Of a stretch of DNA of 64,000 bases, positions 48,103 to 58,570 are shown in pieces. The DNA is from Volvariella volvacea V23 (lineage: Eukaryota; Basidiomycota; Agaricomycetes; Agaricales; Pluteaceae). The notes below the pieces were generated by a model, which ran no database searches, had not been told where the DNA came from, and saw only the letters and a program-made list of their open reading frames with translations. A program made the position numbers and the translations under genes. Each line of letters opens with the position of its first letter. The first letter of the stretch is position 1. The stretch spans positions 221,770 through 285,769 of the forward strand of contig KB722763.1 in assembly GCA_000349905.1 (NCBI GenBank). Reading direction: 5' to 3'.

Positions 48103-50466
48103 TTAGAGCAGAACCTTCGTACCGGTCTTCCCGAGATTGAACCTAAAAGATTTAAATGGTTCAGAACCACTATTGCCTTGTCGAGGCGGAGCACCGGGGT
48201 TAAAGAAGCTAGCAAACGTCGACCCAACTTTCCAGATTAGAACTAAGCCTTCTTCCAAGGACAGTGTCACTAGTCTTCTTCCGTCAGGAGAGAAGCTGCA
48301 CGCTGTAATATTCCTTTTATGACCCTCTAAAACGTATAGCCTGATGGCTGTTTTCAAGTCATACATGATGATTGCTCCTTCGTCTGTACTAACAGCCAAC
48401 CGTTGTGTTGGTCCGTGAAAATCCACAGACGGATACGTAGGGATAGTCACAAAAAATTATCATATACAGTCTTCGTAAAAGATGGATGCTTACTTTTTGA
48501 CTACGTGACTTATGATGTCCGTGGCAGTATCCAGCACAGCGTCCCTATAATTGGTGGAATTAAGATCCAATGACTTGACCACCGCTTCCATTAGTTGGGG
48601 GATATTCGGTTGCAGCACATTAGGTTTCTATCGTGAAATGAGTTTCCAATGCTTCCATGGTTCCTTTCGAGAAACAGAGCTCACTTTTCTGATCAGATAT
48701 GCTACAATTTGCATCACCGACTTTTGGTGTTCGACGCTTACAGGCGAAAGAATGTCTAGACCCAAAGTCGTCATGAACAATGGCGTATTGGATGATGCAA
48801 TCTGCAGCACGGCTGATCGGGCATGGGTCGCTACGTTGTGCACAGAGATGGAATCCTTTTTGGTGCCCGTGGCCAATGTGAATAGCTGTCGTAGGATTTC
48901 GACGGCGTCAATATAGTGTCGCCAAATGTGGAAGCCCTTCGAGCACAGGTCAACCGCTAGAACCCTAAACATTGATTCGTCATCGTGAAGGTACTGGACG
49001 ATAGACCGAGAGATTTACGTCAAGGTGCTATGTAGTTCGGGTAAGACACCGATCAGAGATTTTGCGGGGATGACTGCTAACCTCGTTGGAAGAAGGCTGT
49101 ACCTCTCTGCAGCAATGAATCCGCACCACTGCAGAGATAAAACCGCCAAGGGCGTTTGGGCCTCTGCCGGTATTTGGAGGCTGGGCACTGTGCGCGCATA
49201 CATGAATTGGCAAGAACGGGTAGAACGAGAAACTGTGCTCAAAACTCCTTACGGTAGGTTTGCCATTCCTCGATGATTGCATTCGCTTGCTCATCTGATA
49301 AGTGTGTAACGAAACCTTCAAATATGACACGTGCCGCCGCCTTAATTTCATCTGGTATAGTTCGATGATTATTCTGGAAAAAGAAATCTTGAATATGGTA
49401 AACATACTTGATTCATAAAGACATTTTCGTGAGAGGTATACGAGGCTGGGCGATCTGTACCTTACCCCACGGTAGTGAGAGGATTGCTGAAGAATGACAC
49501 CAAATGTCCGGCGCTGTCCGCGTATCCTACAAGATTCCTATCAGTCTCACAAGAAGAGCATCAGACCCAGGAAATCGCGCACCAGCAAACAGGCTGATAG
49601 CCCTGAGCACTGCTATGATAGCCAGTGCAAGTGAGGCTGACATCTCACCGGAGATACTCCACAAAAATTTAGGCTGCTGAACTTGATATAGCGTAGTGCT
49701 ACCCTCACTGTAGCCCCAACGTTATTTTCGGAGCAAAAATTATCGAAGGCTGCCTTACATACCTGGGCAATCCTACTGAAACAACTGTCTGCTGAAGACC
49801 CAACTTATCCTAACACAGCTGATCAATGTCGCTGTCTAATTCGGGCGTCACGAGAACTGATAGCAGCCATTTCAGCTGTTCAATTGTGAGATATATCGCC
49901 CGAGTTTGTTCTCATGTGGTAGAAATGACCTTGGCCATTTCAGTTGCTTCTGCAGGGGAACGCTCAATGGGACTGTGCTCTCTGGAGAGTCTATCTCTTG
50001 GACTCTTTCCCTTCAACAATCCCTTCAACTTCTCCGGCTCGTCATCAAAGTCAACATAGTTCTTTGGGGCCTCCACCCTCTCCGCAGTCACGCCTGATAC
50101 AACTCTTGGTCGAGGTGTCACTCTGAATGGTGCAAGGGAATTGGATGACGAAGCTCGGGAGTGAGGGCGTGCTGGCGGGGGTTGCGTGAACCCGGTAGCA
50201 GCAGGGCGTTCTCCGGATTGGCTTGGAGTAGTTTCGTAATGAGAAGTCGAGCGGTGAAAAATGTACAAGGTTCCATCTCGACATCCCACTACAGCACCAG
50301 ATTCCACTGATGCCGATCCTGACCCGGAGGGTTCGTATGCATCGTCCAGATTTCCCCAAATTCGTATATTTGTAATATCAGCATTTGCAAAGCTCCAGTC
50401 TATGGGGGATTTCCCAACAGATCCCGCAATCGATAGGATAGAAGGCCAGAGGTACGGAGAAAGCAT
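48103..50466 (-). CDS. WDR7-like WD40 protein, 5' part missing
   Basis: Resembles the C-terminal half of the WDR7/rabconnectin-3-beta-type proteins, which with a partner regulate V-ATPase assembly. From the 5' side on the minus strand are WSFANADITNIRIWGNLDDA, then GAVVGCRDGTLYIFHRS (a WD repeat). A Ser/Pro-rich stretch follows, then RAIYLTIEQLKWLLSVLVTP, PKFLWSISGEMSASLALAII, RVIFEGFVTHLSDEQANAII, GFIAAERYSLLPT, ARSAVLQIASSNTPLFMTTL and MQIVAYLIRK. The C-terminal WD pair contains LAVSTDEGAIIMYDLKTA and ITACSFSPDGRRLVTLSLEE, with a stop at 48103. Many short introns are needed. The N-terminal WD propeller expected upstream was not found in 50470-51580, so this is a 5'-truncated gene or its first exons are too diverged to see. 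Confidence 0.6.
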
Positions 50467-50688
50467 TGGAGGGATTCGACATCAGAGGATGTGTGACAGT
50501 CACATCCGCCATAAATCGACTGTGGGAAAACATCGAGGGTCGCCCTGAGCCTCGTGTACTTACCAAGACTCGGGCAAGTAGATTCCTCTTGCTATCATAG
50601 CAATGATATCCAAGGGCAATTTCTGGAACTCACAGCATTATACTGCCTTTCTTCAAGTCGTTATATCGTATAAAGGTGTCCTTTTAGT

Positions 50689-51289
50689 GCTATGTAGACA
50701 TCAACCCAAGTTCCTCCCCAGCCCCGAACACTCTGAAACCGGTATCGACCCCTGTTGTAAATCCCAACGACGATTGGCTTTTGTTGGCTCTGGCAGGAAT
50801 TATTGTCGTTCTAGGAACAGCGATCTATATTCTTATTCCCCCCTTTCCTCAATTCCGTGCTAGATGGGTGGCTGTTACGTAGGTTGGGCATCTACCACTT
50901 ACTTTATGTTGCTGACCATTGGCAATAGGCACGCAGTTCAACTCAATGCGAATACGAGATACTTGCCTGCTGCGAGAGCGAATTGGAATGACAATCTGGA
51001 AACCCCACATTAATTCAGTATATCCGTCGCAACTCCTCCCGCAGCTGAACTGGATTGCATCATTGCAAGCTGGTGTATCTCGGTGTCAGCCTATCAATAC
51101 ATTGTCACCATCACCTTCTGTCACACTGCGTCTCCTCAAGAGGGCCACAATAATACGAGACTTCGTGCTTCCCCATCCAACCCCATGACCCCTGCTCAAC
51201 GAGTAATCTACGTGATGGACGGAGAATGCTTGGCAGTTGCGACATATTCTAGCTTGGCTTCTTGCGGAGTGTTATCGGGCTTTGCATGA
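50689..51289 (+). pseudogene. Unknown membrane-anchored protein fragment with internal stop
   Basis: Family not recognised. An exon at about 50763-50875 encodes NPNDDWLLLALAG followed by a strongly hydrophobic helix and PPFPQFRARW. An in-phase intron (GTAGGT near 50879 to CAG-like AATAG at about 50930) joins it to THAVQLNANTRYLPAARANW, then NDNLETPH. There a TAA (51011-51013) lies in frame, after which the same frame stays open for 90 codons (SISVATPPAAELDCIIASWC ... SSLASCGVLSGFA) to a stop at 51287-51289. The 5' exons are not identified. A single nonsense change in an otherwise clean frame suggests recent inactivation, or an intron I have not placed. Confidence 0.45.
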
Positions 51290-51600
51290 CATTCTGAATA
51301 GGAATGAAACCAGGTTAAATAGCCATGTGATGCCATTGGGGACCATCTTCTCCGAAAGGTAGCTTAATCACTCTTATCCAGGGAAGAGAAGTAGCGACTA
51401 TTCAATGTTAATCATTGGTGCTGAGCTGATTTCGCGGGGTAATAGTGTGCTCTCATGACGCCCAAAAATACTCCGAGACTTGTCCAACGATGAGTGTAAA
51501 GATCTTCCGCTCCGTTGGGAAAACTTCTAATGGACGGGTATTAAAGTGCTGCTTTTACTAACGATTCTCCCTCTCTAGAGTAGCATTTTCGTGCAGAAAA
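51290..51600. other. Promoter side of AA9 copy 2
   Basis: About 310 bases upstream of the AA9 start. A TATA-like TATTAAAG lies at about 51539-51546, some 55-60 bases before the ATG. No other gene seen. Confidence 0.45.
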
Positions 51601-52909
51601 ATGCGTGTAGCACTCATCTCACTCCTCGCTGTTGCCACTCAGTTGGCATCCGCTCACTGTAAGAGACTGCTGTCCTTCTAATCGTCTTGACCTTTACTAA
51701 TGCTGTTGACCTCAGACACATTCCCTAACCTCATCGTCAATGGGACCGTAACTGGCGAATGGGAATACGTTCGCATCACAGCTAATCACTACTCTCAGGG
51801 ACCCGTAAATATGCTGTGACCTCGCTGATGACCTCGCACATCTAAGAGCTGAACAATAGGTAACTGACGTGAACAGTCAAGCCGTCCGCTGCTACGAGCG
51901 CGATACCCAAGCTGCAGCAAATGCAAAGATCGCAACTGTGACGGCGGGTTCCACTGTCGGATTCAAAGGGAGCAACACCCTCGGTCACCCAGGAGTACGT
52001 TTACCTGCTACAGCCCGCTGATGCATCTACTTACTTGATGTAGTACTGGTCTGCATATATGTCCACCGCTTCGCCCGCAGCAAACTCCAACAATGCTGGT
52101 CTCGGAAAGACTTGGTGAGTACAAACATGCGCTGTGTTACTTATATCCCTAATAAATGTTTAATCAGGTTCAAGATTTGGGAGTGGGCACCCACGTACTC
52201 CCCAAGTACCGGTCTTGTTTTTAATAACTTGAGTAGGTGATGATGTCTTCTCGACGAGCATGCACTAATTATTTCCAGATATCGATCGTGTCAGTTTCAA
52301 CATCCCAAGGAACGTTCCAAGCGGGTGAGTCTCTATCCCTTTTCAAACGAGTATGAGAGCTAACAGCCTCTCTAGCCAATACTTGCTTCGAGGTTAGTCA
52401 ATACCAATAGAATGAATCGCGTTTCCTAGTCTGATGCGTGGTTGTCCAGTCGAGCAAATCGCACTTCACGCCGCCAGCACCCAAGGCGGAGCACAGGTAC
52501 AAACTCTATATCTCCTCATGTACTTCCACTTAAACACGCCCTTAGCTCTACATTGGTTGTGCCCAAATTAACGTCGTCAACGGTGGCAGTGGTTCGCCCG
52601 GCCCAACCGTCTCCTTCCCCGGTACGCTGCGGCTGCCATTTCCATGTCGTAATTAGGTCTTGATAAATTGCTGTTGCACAGGTGCCTATTCGCCAACTGA
52701 TCCCGGCATCTTGCTGAGTACGCCCACTTGTCCCTTTCCATTGTCTCGAATGACGCATTCTTCTAATCTTTTTCAGACATCTATGCCCTTCCTTCTGGCT
52801 ATACTGGTTACAAAGCTCGTATGTGGACCCTTCCCTTTGTGTATGCAATCGACCAATTGATGGGCTTTGTGGCATCTACACAGCCGGACCAGCTGTTTGG
52901 AGTGGATAG
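51601..52909 (+). CDS. AA9 lytic polysaccharide monooxygenase (copy 2)
   Basis: Secreted copper-dependent cellulose-active enzyme. The ATG at 51601 encodes a signal peptide (MRVALISLLAVATQLASA) directly followed by the N-terminal copper-binding His. The first intron splits the next Tyr codon exactly as in the copy at 3866. Reading then gives TFPNLIVNGTVTGEWEYVRI, VTDVNSQAVRCYERDTQ, VTAGSTVGFKGSNTLGHPG (second copper His), YWSAYMSTASPA and TWFKIWEWAPTY. It continues with VSFNIPRNVPSG, then QYLLRVEQIALHAAS, the GGAQLYIGCAQINVV axial-Tyr motif, SGSPGPTVSFPG, NIYALPSGYTGYKA and PGPAVWSG, stop at 52907-52909. I followed all nine introns (about 50-65 bases each), and every junction is in phase. No carbohydrate-binding module. 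Confidence 0.94.
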
Positions 52910-53858
52910 ATTGTTCATGCCGCGGCAAGTCCAAGTACACTCGGGAGATTTAGGAACTGTAGGTGGCGATTGTATGGATGTCCAATGTTTTAGGTACTTT
53001 TTTGTAGTGGCATTATTTCTATATATGTTATATTCGAGTCATGTTAACTCAGTCCTCAAGAGAACATGACGCGAGAGCAAGCTGTTTCAAGGACCCACAA
53101 CCGCAGTCTTTGATATTCTTGCCGCATACATCTACTCGAACAAACATTGCCTCGTGCCATGACCATGCTTGCGTTTGGCGGCAACCTGTGCTGCTTCTGA
53201 CTACAATGGGCAAATCTTCCTTTGAGGAAAGAGCTGTAATTTAATTTAGGTGACAGTACAACAGCACGTCTGCAGTACAAGAGCCCATTTTCCTGTGTCC
53301 CAAGTGGCACATGGGTCGAATGCTGTCGCTAACGTACCACACACTGGCACAATTTCCATAATGGTGTCTGCTACGAACACAGCATTTCATGTTCTGGGCG
53401 ACAAAATGCAAGGAGGGATAGAGAGCGAACCCAAGTTTGGGGCACCTGTGCCTTTGCAGTGCTAAGTCTGATGGCCTCTGTCGTCAGGATCAGCCATTTG
53501 AGCTGCGTCATGGAGCGGCGGCAATGGCAGACAGATTTGTTTGGGAAATTGGGACGATGCCGAAAGGAAACGTCCTCAATGCGGCTTACTATGAGCACTA
53601 GTCAGCAATATACCCCTACATATGTAAGCCGATCCATCGGATAAACTTAGTATGGTTATTCTACCTACAGCTCATAGAATCAAAGGGTGGATTGCAATAG
53701 TGATGACTAGGAATTGCTTATGTAGAGACCTTACTCTTCAAACTATCCCTGCCAACAACTCCCTGCCTATATATACCGCATTTTTCATGTGAGTTAAAAG
53801 TCAATATACTCACAATTTCATCTCGTCTATTTTGCAAACGCCACAATCGACTCCGAGC
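52910..53858. other. Intergenic between AA9 copy 2 and NmrA-like copy 2
   Basis: Contains the TATA box of the next gene at 53768-53775. Open frames of 60-85 codons on both strands show no family features. Confidence 0.5.
53768..53775 (+). promoter_or_regulatory. TATA box of NmrA-like copy 2
   Basis: TATATATA within GCCTATATATACCGC, 84 bases before the ATG; the paralogue at 7452-8657 has the matching element at the same distance. Confidence 0.65.
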
Positions 53859-55058
53859 ATGTCTAGCGACACAACTAAGCCTGTGGCAATTCTCTTTGGT
53901 GGCAGTGGCCAGACTGGCTCAGTCATTACTGAGGCACTGCTTCAACGCAATGAATTCGTACGTTCCATTTTTTCCATTATTCTCATTAAGGTATAACGCA
54001 GTGATTTTACAGCAAGTAAAAATTGCAACTCGGTCTGCTCAAGCAGACCTCAAGCCGGCACTCCTTGCGCTGCAATCTCGTGGGGTGGGGATAGTCACCG
54101 TTGACATCAAAGCCGCCACTCTGGATGAACTTACCGCTCTGCTACGTGAAAACCAAGTACACACTATTATCTGCACCTTGATGGCTTTGGAGACGCACCT
54201 GCAGACCAAATTGATTGATGCTGCTGTCAAGGTAGGAGGGATACACAGATTCGTCACTTCAGATTGGGGAACGCCCGGTAGGAAAGGTGTCAGACAACTG
54301 CACGACGAAGTGAGCGCTTACCATTTTTGGTTGCCTGTACGATGTTTATTCTGTGTGTAGAAATGGAAGATTAGGGACTACATCCGAGAATCCGGCATTG
54401 GGTACACTTGGGTCGATGTAGGCCTCTGGTAAGTCCCTCGCGCCAACTCAATAACTTTTCCCTCACTCCACCAATGAATAGGTATCAAAACTACATTGGA
54501 GCCGCAGAAGCCATAGGCGCTCAATGGCCTTGGTTCGCGGAGAACCTTCGCACCGCATTCAACGGTGGAACAGAGAAGGCCGCTTTCATTGATATGAGGG
54601 AGATCGGAAAGTTTGCTTCCAGAATCATCTCAGATGATAGGACGCTGAACCGATATGTCTTCGTATGGGGAGACGAGATCGTCCAGAACGGGCTCCTGGA
54701 ACTTACGCAGAAGTATTCTGGGAAACCACTCGAAATTATCCATGTGAGTGCGTCGGGAACTACTTCTAGATTAACGAGGACTAATAAAGCTTTGTTGCTC
54801 TCACGTGAATAGAAAACTACGGAAGAAGTCGAATCTCATCTAGGTCACCTGCGTCAAGATCCTTCAAACTTCTACGAAATTGGGTGGAATGAATACACTT
54901 ACAGTGTTTGGGTATTGGGTGAGGATATCAAGGAGAAGGCGGTACTCGAGGAATATGGATCTGCATTGCTTGGAAAGGATTTATATCCAGATATCACGAC
55001 CAAGAAAGTAGAAGACTTTATCAGGGAGTTTTACGCGGCGAAGGTTGGCCAACCTTAA
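53859..55058 (+). CDS. NmrA-like / isoflavone-reductase-type NAD(P)-binding protein (copy 2)
   Basis: Paralogue of the gene at 7452-8657. The ATG at 53859 gives MSSDTTKPVAILFGGSGQTG with the dinucleotide-binding GGSGxTG at residues 14-20. A first intron falls after the NEF codons at the same place as in copy 1. Further shared blocks are VKIATRSAQADLKPAL, HTIICTLMALETHLQTKLID, IHRFVTSDWGTPGRKG, YTWVDVGLW, RTLNRYVFVWGDEIVQNGLL, KYSGKPLEIIHV and the C-terminal YGSALLGKDLYPDI. The stop is at 55056-55058. All exons are open and borders are canonical, so it is probably active. The middle region (VGLW to RTLNRY) differs most from copy 1, which suggests a changed substrate pocket. Confidence 0.88.
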
Positions 55059-56621
55059 GGGAGAAGGCGCTCTCCTGACAAATGTAGTGTTTCTTACCGG
55101 CATAGGTCTACTGTTTAGCTTTGGCTTGTTATCAAATATATTTTGGACGCAGTCATTTGCAACATAATTTTGTGGCAATAGAGTACTTAAGCTTAATCAT
55201 CATTGTTGATTCAAATGATTTGAAAGCTCCCGCTGGGAGGGGCGGTGGGAGTTCGATGGCGAAATATTCACTAGGCTGCACTAAAACGAGAGCTGATAGG
55301 AGAGCTGATTACCGGCACCTCTAGTAATTGGTGTTAGCTCTCTCCTAGTCCACCAACGATGTGAAGACGAGTTCGTCAATGGGGGCAGTCGGTTTGCCTA
55401 ATACTTCAAAAATGTAATCGCCTCCCTTATTTTCTATTTTCATCAACCAAGACAACACGCTTTAGAAGCAAAGAGCGATCCTCTGCAATGTTCCTGCAGA
55501 CAGAATGACAACCGTTTTGGATGGTGTAAATGCCGTTGGGAAGGCTCACATTTTGAGTGTGAAGGCTGCTCTGGGGAGTTGGGATGTCACCTGCTTCTCT
55601 CGCAACTTATACGTCACCAGGTCCTAATTTTTGCGACCATGGCCACCTTATCGGTTCCTCATTTACTTCCATCCTCCATTCCTCAGAAAGCCCGCTAACT
55701 TAGTTGACGTTTGGGGTGCTATCAATTTGTCTGTAAGCGCTCACTTTTCTGTCCTGCTGACCTTGGCGAGTTTGGGGTCTGTCCCCAAGCTTCCACCACC
55801 TGCGTCATGTGTACCTCAGACTAGGGAACGTTCGACCACCGATATTTTGTTGCACCCTCACGTGTGTGATGGGCCTCGCTCACCTGCTCACTCGTAATTG
55901 AATGGGGACCTGAGGACTCACGTTCGATGGCAATTTTCAGCATTCTGTGGCGTTCAATAATCACGCGGCAGCAACAGTTCCACCTCCTTCAGTTCTACAG
56001 AATATTCCTGTTCTCATGGGTTCATGCATTCTACCGGGCATTCGGCCAGGTAAGGATAGATATGGATAACGTACCTCGCTAGTGTGTTGATTATTGCTTC
56101 ACTCGTACCTTTGTCTATGCTCAAGGGGCCTCAACGTTGTTGAACTCATTTTTAACCCCAATCTCTTGCGATCAATTCCATAGATCATGAATGTTCAAAG
56201 GATTTTCAGCACTGGATAGCGAGATCTTTCTCTCGGATCACTTGGATGGGTCTTCGATAGGATAGAAGGTGTCAATGAAGCTTTGAGATTCGAATTGGAG
56301 TTTAAACGATGTTTATTTGGTGGTAGTTTGACAGCTCGGACACCAGCATTCATATTGGAAATGCCCGAAGGACAATCGCTTGCTCGCTACTAGGATGCCC
56401 ATAGTTTTTCTATATTGAATGGGCCAACGTGAGTCCTGATTCTTTATGATTTTGACTATCGTCTACTTAGAGGGCATCCCATCGCGGCGAGCCGCAATGT
56501 GTTTACGATTCATCAGACAAACTGCAATCATCAAATTTACTACACTTATTTGCCATACTATACAAATTGCTGCTATATATTCAAGATATGCACGTCGCAA
56601 CATCAAGATATTCTGCACCCT
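55059..56621. other. Gene-poor stretch with possible gene relics
   Basis: On the plus strand 55507 begins MTTVLDGVNAVGKAHILSV, weakly like the N-terminus of fungal NACHT-type proteins, but it stops after about 40 codons. Near 56235-56390 an open run contains GWVFDRIEGVNEALRFE and FGGSLTARTPAFILEMPEGQ, followed by a stop. Neither can be extended into a gene. Confidence 0.35.
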
Positions 56622-57225
56622 TTACTCGTCAGGGACGCGAACAATCTCAAAGACCTCGGTTGGAAGGTACTGGGGTGGAAGGGACTTTGTAGCAATCAAT
56701 GGTTGGCATTTGATCTTTAATGCACCAAAATTATTAATATATGACATCTATTACACGGTGCATACTCACCTGTTCATATGGCTCCTCAGGGGCAACCCAG
56801 CCTTCATTGCAGTTGTGAGTCTGGATACTAAGCAAAGACTATGCGTTAATTCCTCATGATGCAATCACAAGACCTGACACATACATATAGCGATTGGGAC
56901 CGTGTTGTGGGACGGCCTCGATTTTCCACTTCTCGGCCTTTCCCTCCTCAATTAGCAATGCAAAGACCAAATTTTCTACATTGGCGGTTGGTGCGCCTCT
57001 AGCCTTAATGATGTAGCTATCAGAGCCAACTTTTTCAATCACCCACTGCGTGAACGATCAGTATCCCCCTATGCCGGTGCGAAAAAAAAAACTAACATCG
57101 GGGTCTCTGACACCAGGAGGAAGCACGATGACGCGCTTTGGAAGGAGGGAACGGTCTTCGGTCGAATTACGACCAACGCCCCTATCACCGTTTTGGATGA
57201 TATAACGCCCAGTTTCGAGAGACAT
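56622..57225 (-). CDS. I66-type (cospin-like) serine protease inhibitor
   Basis: Small beta-trefoil inhibitor of the mushroom I66 family, which blocks trypsin-like proteases and is thought to act in defence or in regulating endogenous proteases; cytosolic, no signal peptide. Exon 1 (ATG 57225) reads MSLETGRYIIQNGDRGVGRN then EDRSLLPKRVIVLPPG. Exon 2 reads WVIEKVGSDSYIIKARGAPT, NLVFALLIEEGKAEKWKIEA and HGPNRYMY. Exon 3 contains CNEGWVAPEEPYEQ and exon 4 CQPLIATKSLPPQYLPTEVF, ending VRVPDE with the stop at 56622-56624. Four exons give about 147 residues, the usual size. The junction into exon 3 uses a weaker donor (GTGTCA), because the stronger GTATGT two bases away is out of phase. A TATA box (TATATAAG) lies at 57288-57295. 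Confidence 0.82.
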
Positions 57226-57287
57226 GTTTTCTGAGAGGATGAGAGCTCAGCAGTAGCTGTGGTGGGATCGCTCCTTCATCCTAGGTT

Positions 57288-57295
57288 CTTATATA
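57288..57295 (-). promoter_or_regulatory. TATA box of the I66 inhibitor gene
   Basis: TATATAAG on the minus strand, 63-70 bases before the ATG at 57225. Confidence 0.55.
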
Positions 57296-58324
57296 CGATA
57301 TATCTGCACCCGCATCCTAAATTTGTCCTGACCATTATTAGTCCTTTTCTGTCCATGTCCATTCCTTGAATGACCTGCTGACCTTTTTGACGTCCAGAAT
57401 GTTCTATGAATGCCATGCAGGTGTTTACTTTTGCCGGATGGTCACTTCATCTGTCAAACAAAGTGGGCAGGTTCGACCACTTAAACAGATATCTCCTCCG
57501 GCCGAGGATTCTGTGGGGCGTGTGATGTACTGTATGACCGAAACCGCAAGACGTCGCTATACTTGGCTGGTGTGACCCCATTCTCCACAAAGAGGGTGGT
57601 GATGGGTCTTGCAGTGAACCAAATATGCTCATATTCTTAACTTTGGGGTGCATATATCGAATGCAAGTTCACAAGTTAAACAAGAAAATGCACAAAAGAA
57701 TCTTTGACGAACCGTCCTCGAACACGCAGTCTTAACGCATAGGCCTAGTATGTTGTTGGTTTGCTGGCGATTGTGATACGGGGGTTGCATCAGCCTGGGA
57801 TCGGAGATAAGATGATTGTTGTCAATAACCAGACTCAGATTACTACCAATTGCATTCAAGTTGAAACCCAGTGTCACGAAAAAGATATCGTCGTCTTGCA
57901 TAACTTCAGAATCTTCTATGAAACCAATGCTAAAATCGTGGTAATCGAATGCTCTTGTGCAACACTACGGGCCAACACTTCAAATCTTGGCTCACCCAAG
58001 AATTCATACCACAAAAACCCGATCAGTTTCACACATTCACTATGCAATCTCGAGCATGTTTATATCTGCAACGAGGTGCGCCTGCATCTCATTTCTAAGA
58101 GGGGACGACTTCGGAGGTTTGATTGGGAGGGTACCCGGGTGAATGCGATTTGGTGGAAACAAGGGATTTGCACCCGACCTATCTTTGTTAACACGAGGTC
58201 GTAACTCTATGCTCGCGGTTTCGAGCGTCTGCTCTAGGCTGGTTCAACTGGCGCTACCGTCATGGGTGGTGATGACAAGTAGAGGCAACCCGTCATAAGT
58301 TCGACTTGAAGGGATCATCATGGA
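57296..58324. other. Intergenic
   Basis: Between the I66 gene and its relic. The plus-strand frame 57761-58204 (147 codons) has no recognisable domain and is read here as chance. Confidence 0.4.
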
Positions 58325-58570
58325 TTGGTACATACGCAAAATAATTTGGGCCCAGATTTTGAGCGAGCCTGGCGTGCCAACTCTCGGTCTTTTCCTGTTC
58401 GATTAGCAGTCAGTAGTTATATTAGTGCCAAGAAAAGAAAGACCCACAGTAGTGTCCTCGACGCCTCGACGTTTGATGACGATATTGGAAGGAGAGAAAT
58501 TCCTTTCCCTGATTTCGACCAATGGGTCGACCTTCGTTGAGAATGAGATAGATACTGCTGTCCAGAGCGA
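58325..58570 (-). pseudogene. Relic of a second I66-type inhibitor
   Basis: Matches the intact gene at 56622-57225 in two separated pieces. The first, SSIYLILNEGRPIGRN, corresponds to the first beta-strand and GRN turn. A shifted-frame remnant NIVIKRRGVEDT follows where KRVIVLPPGV is expected. After an intron-like GTGGGT...ACAG, EKTESWHARLAQNLGPNYFA matches the GKAEKWKIEA...HGPNRY part. The intervening half of exon 2, about 35 residues, is missing, the frame shifts once and no proper start is seen. It is therefore a decayed tandem copy. Confidence 0.6.

Noticed and set aside
55507..55625. Possible N-terminus of a NACHT/NLR-type protein (MTTVLDGVNAVGKAHILSV)
   Set aside because: Similarity is short and from memory only. 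The frame stops after about 40 codons and no NTPase domain follows.
57761..58204. Plus-strand open frame of 147 codons
   Set aside because: No recognisable motif, no promoter-like context, and it lies between an inhibitor gene and its relic on the other strand.
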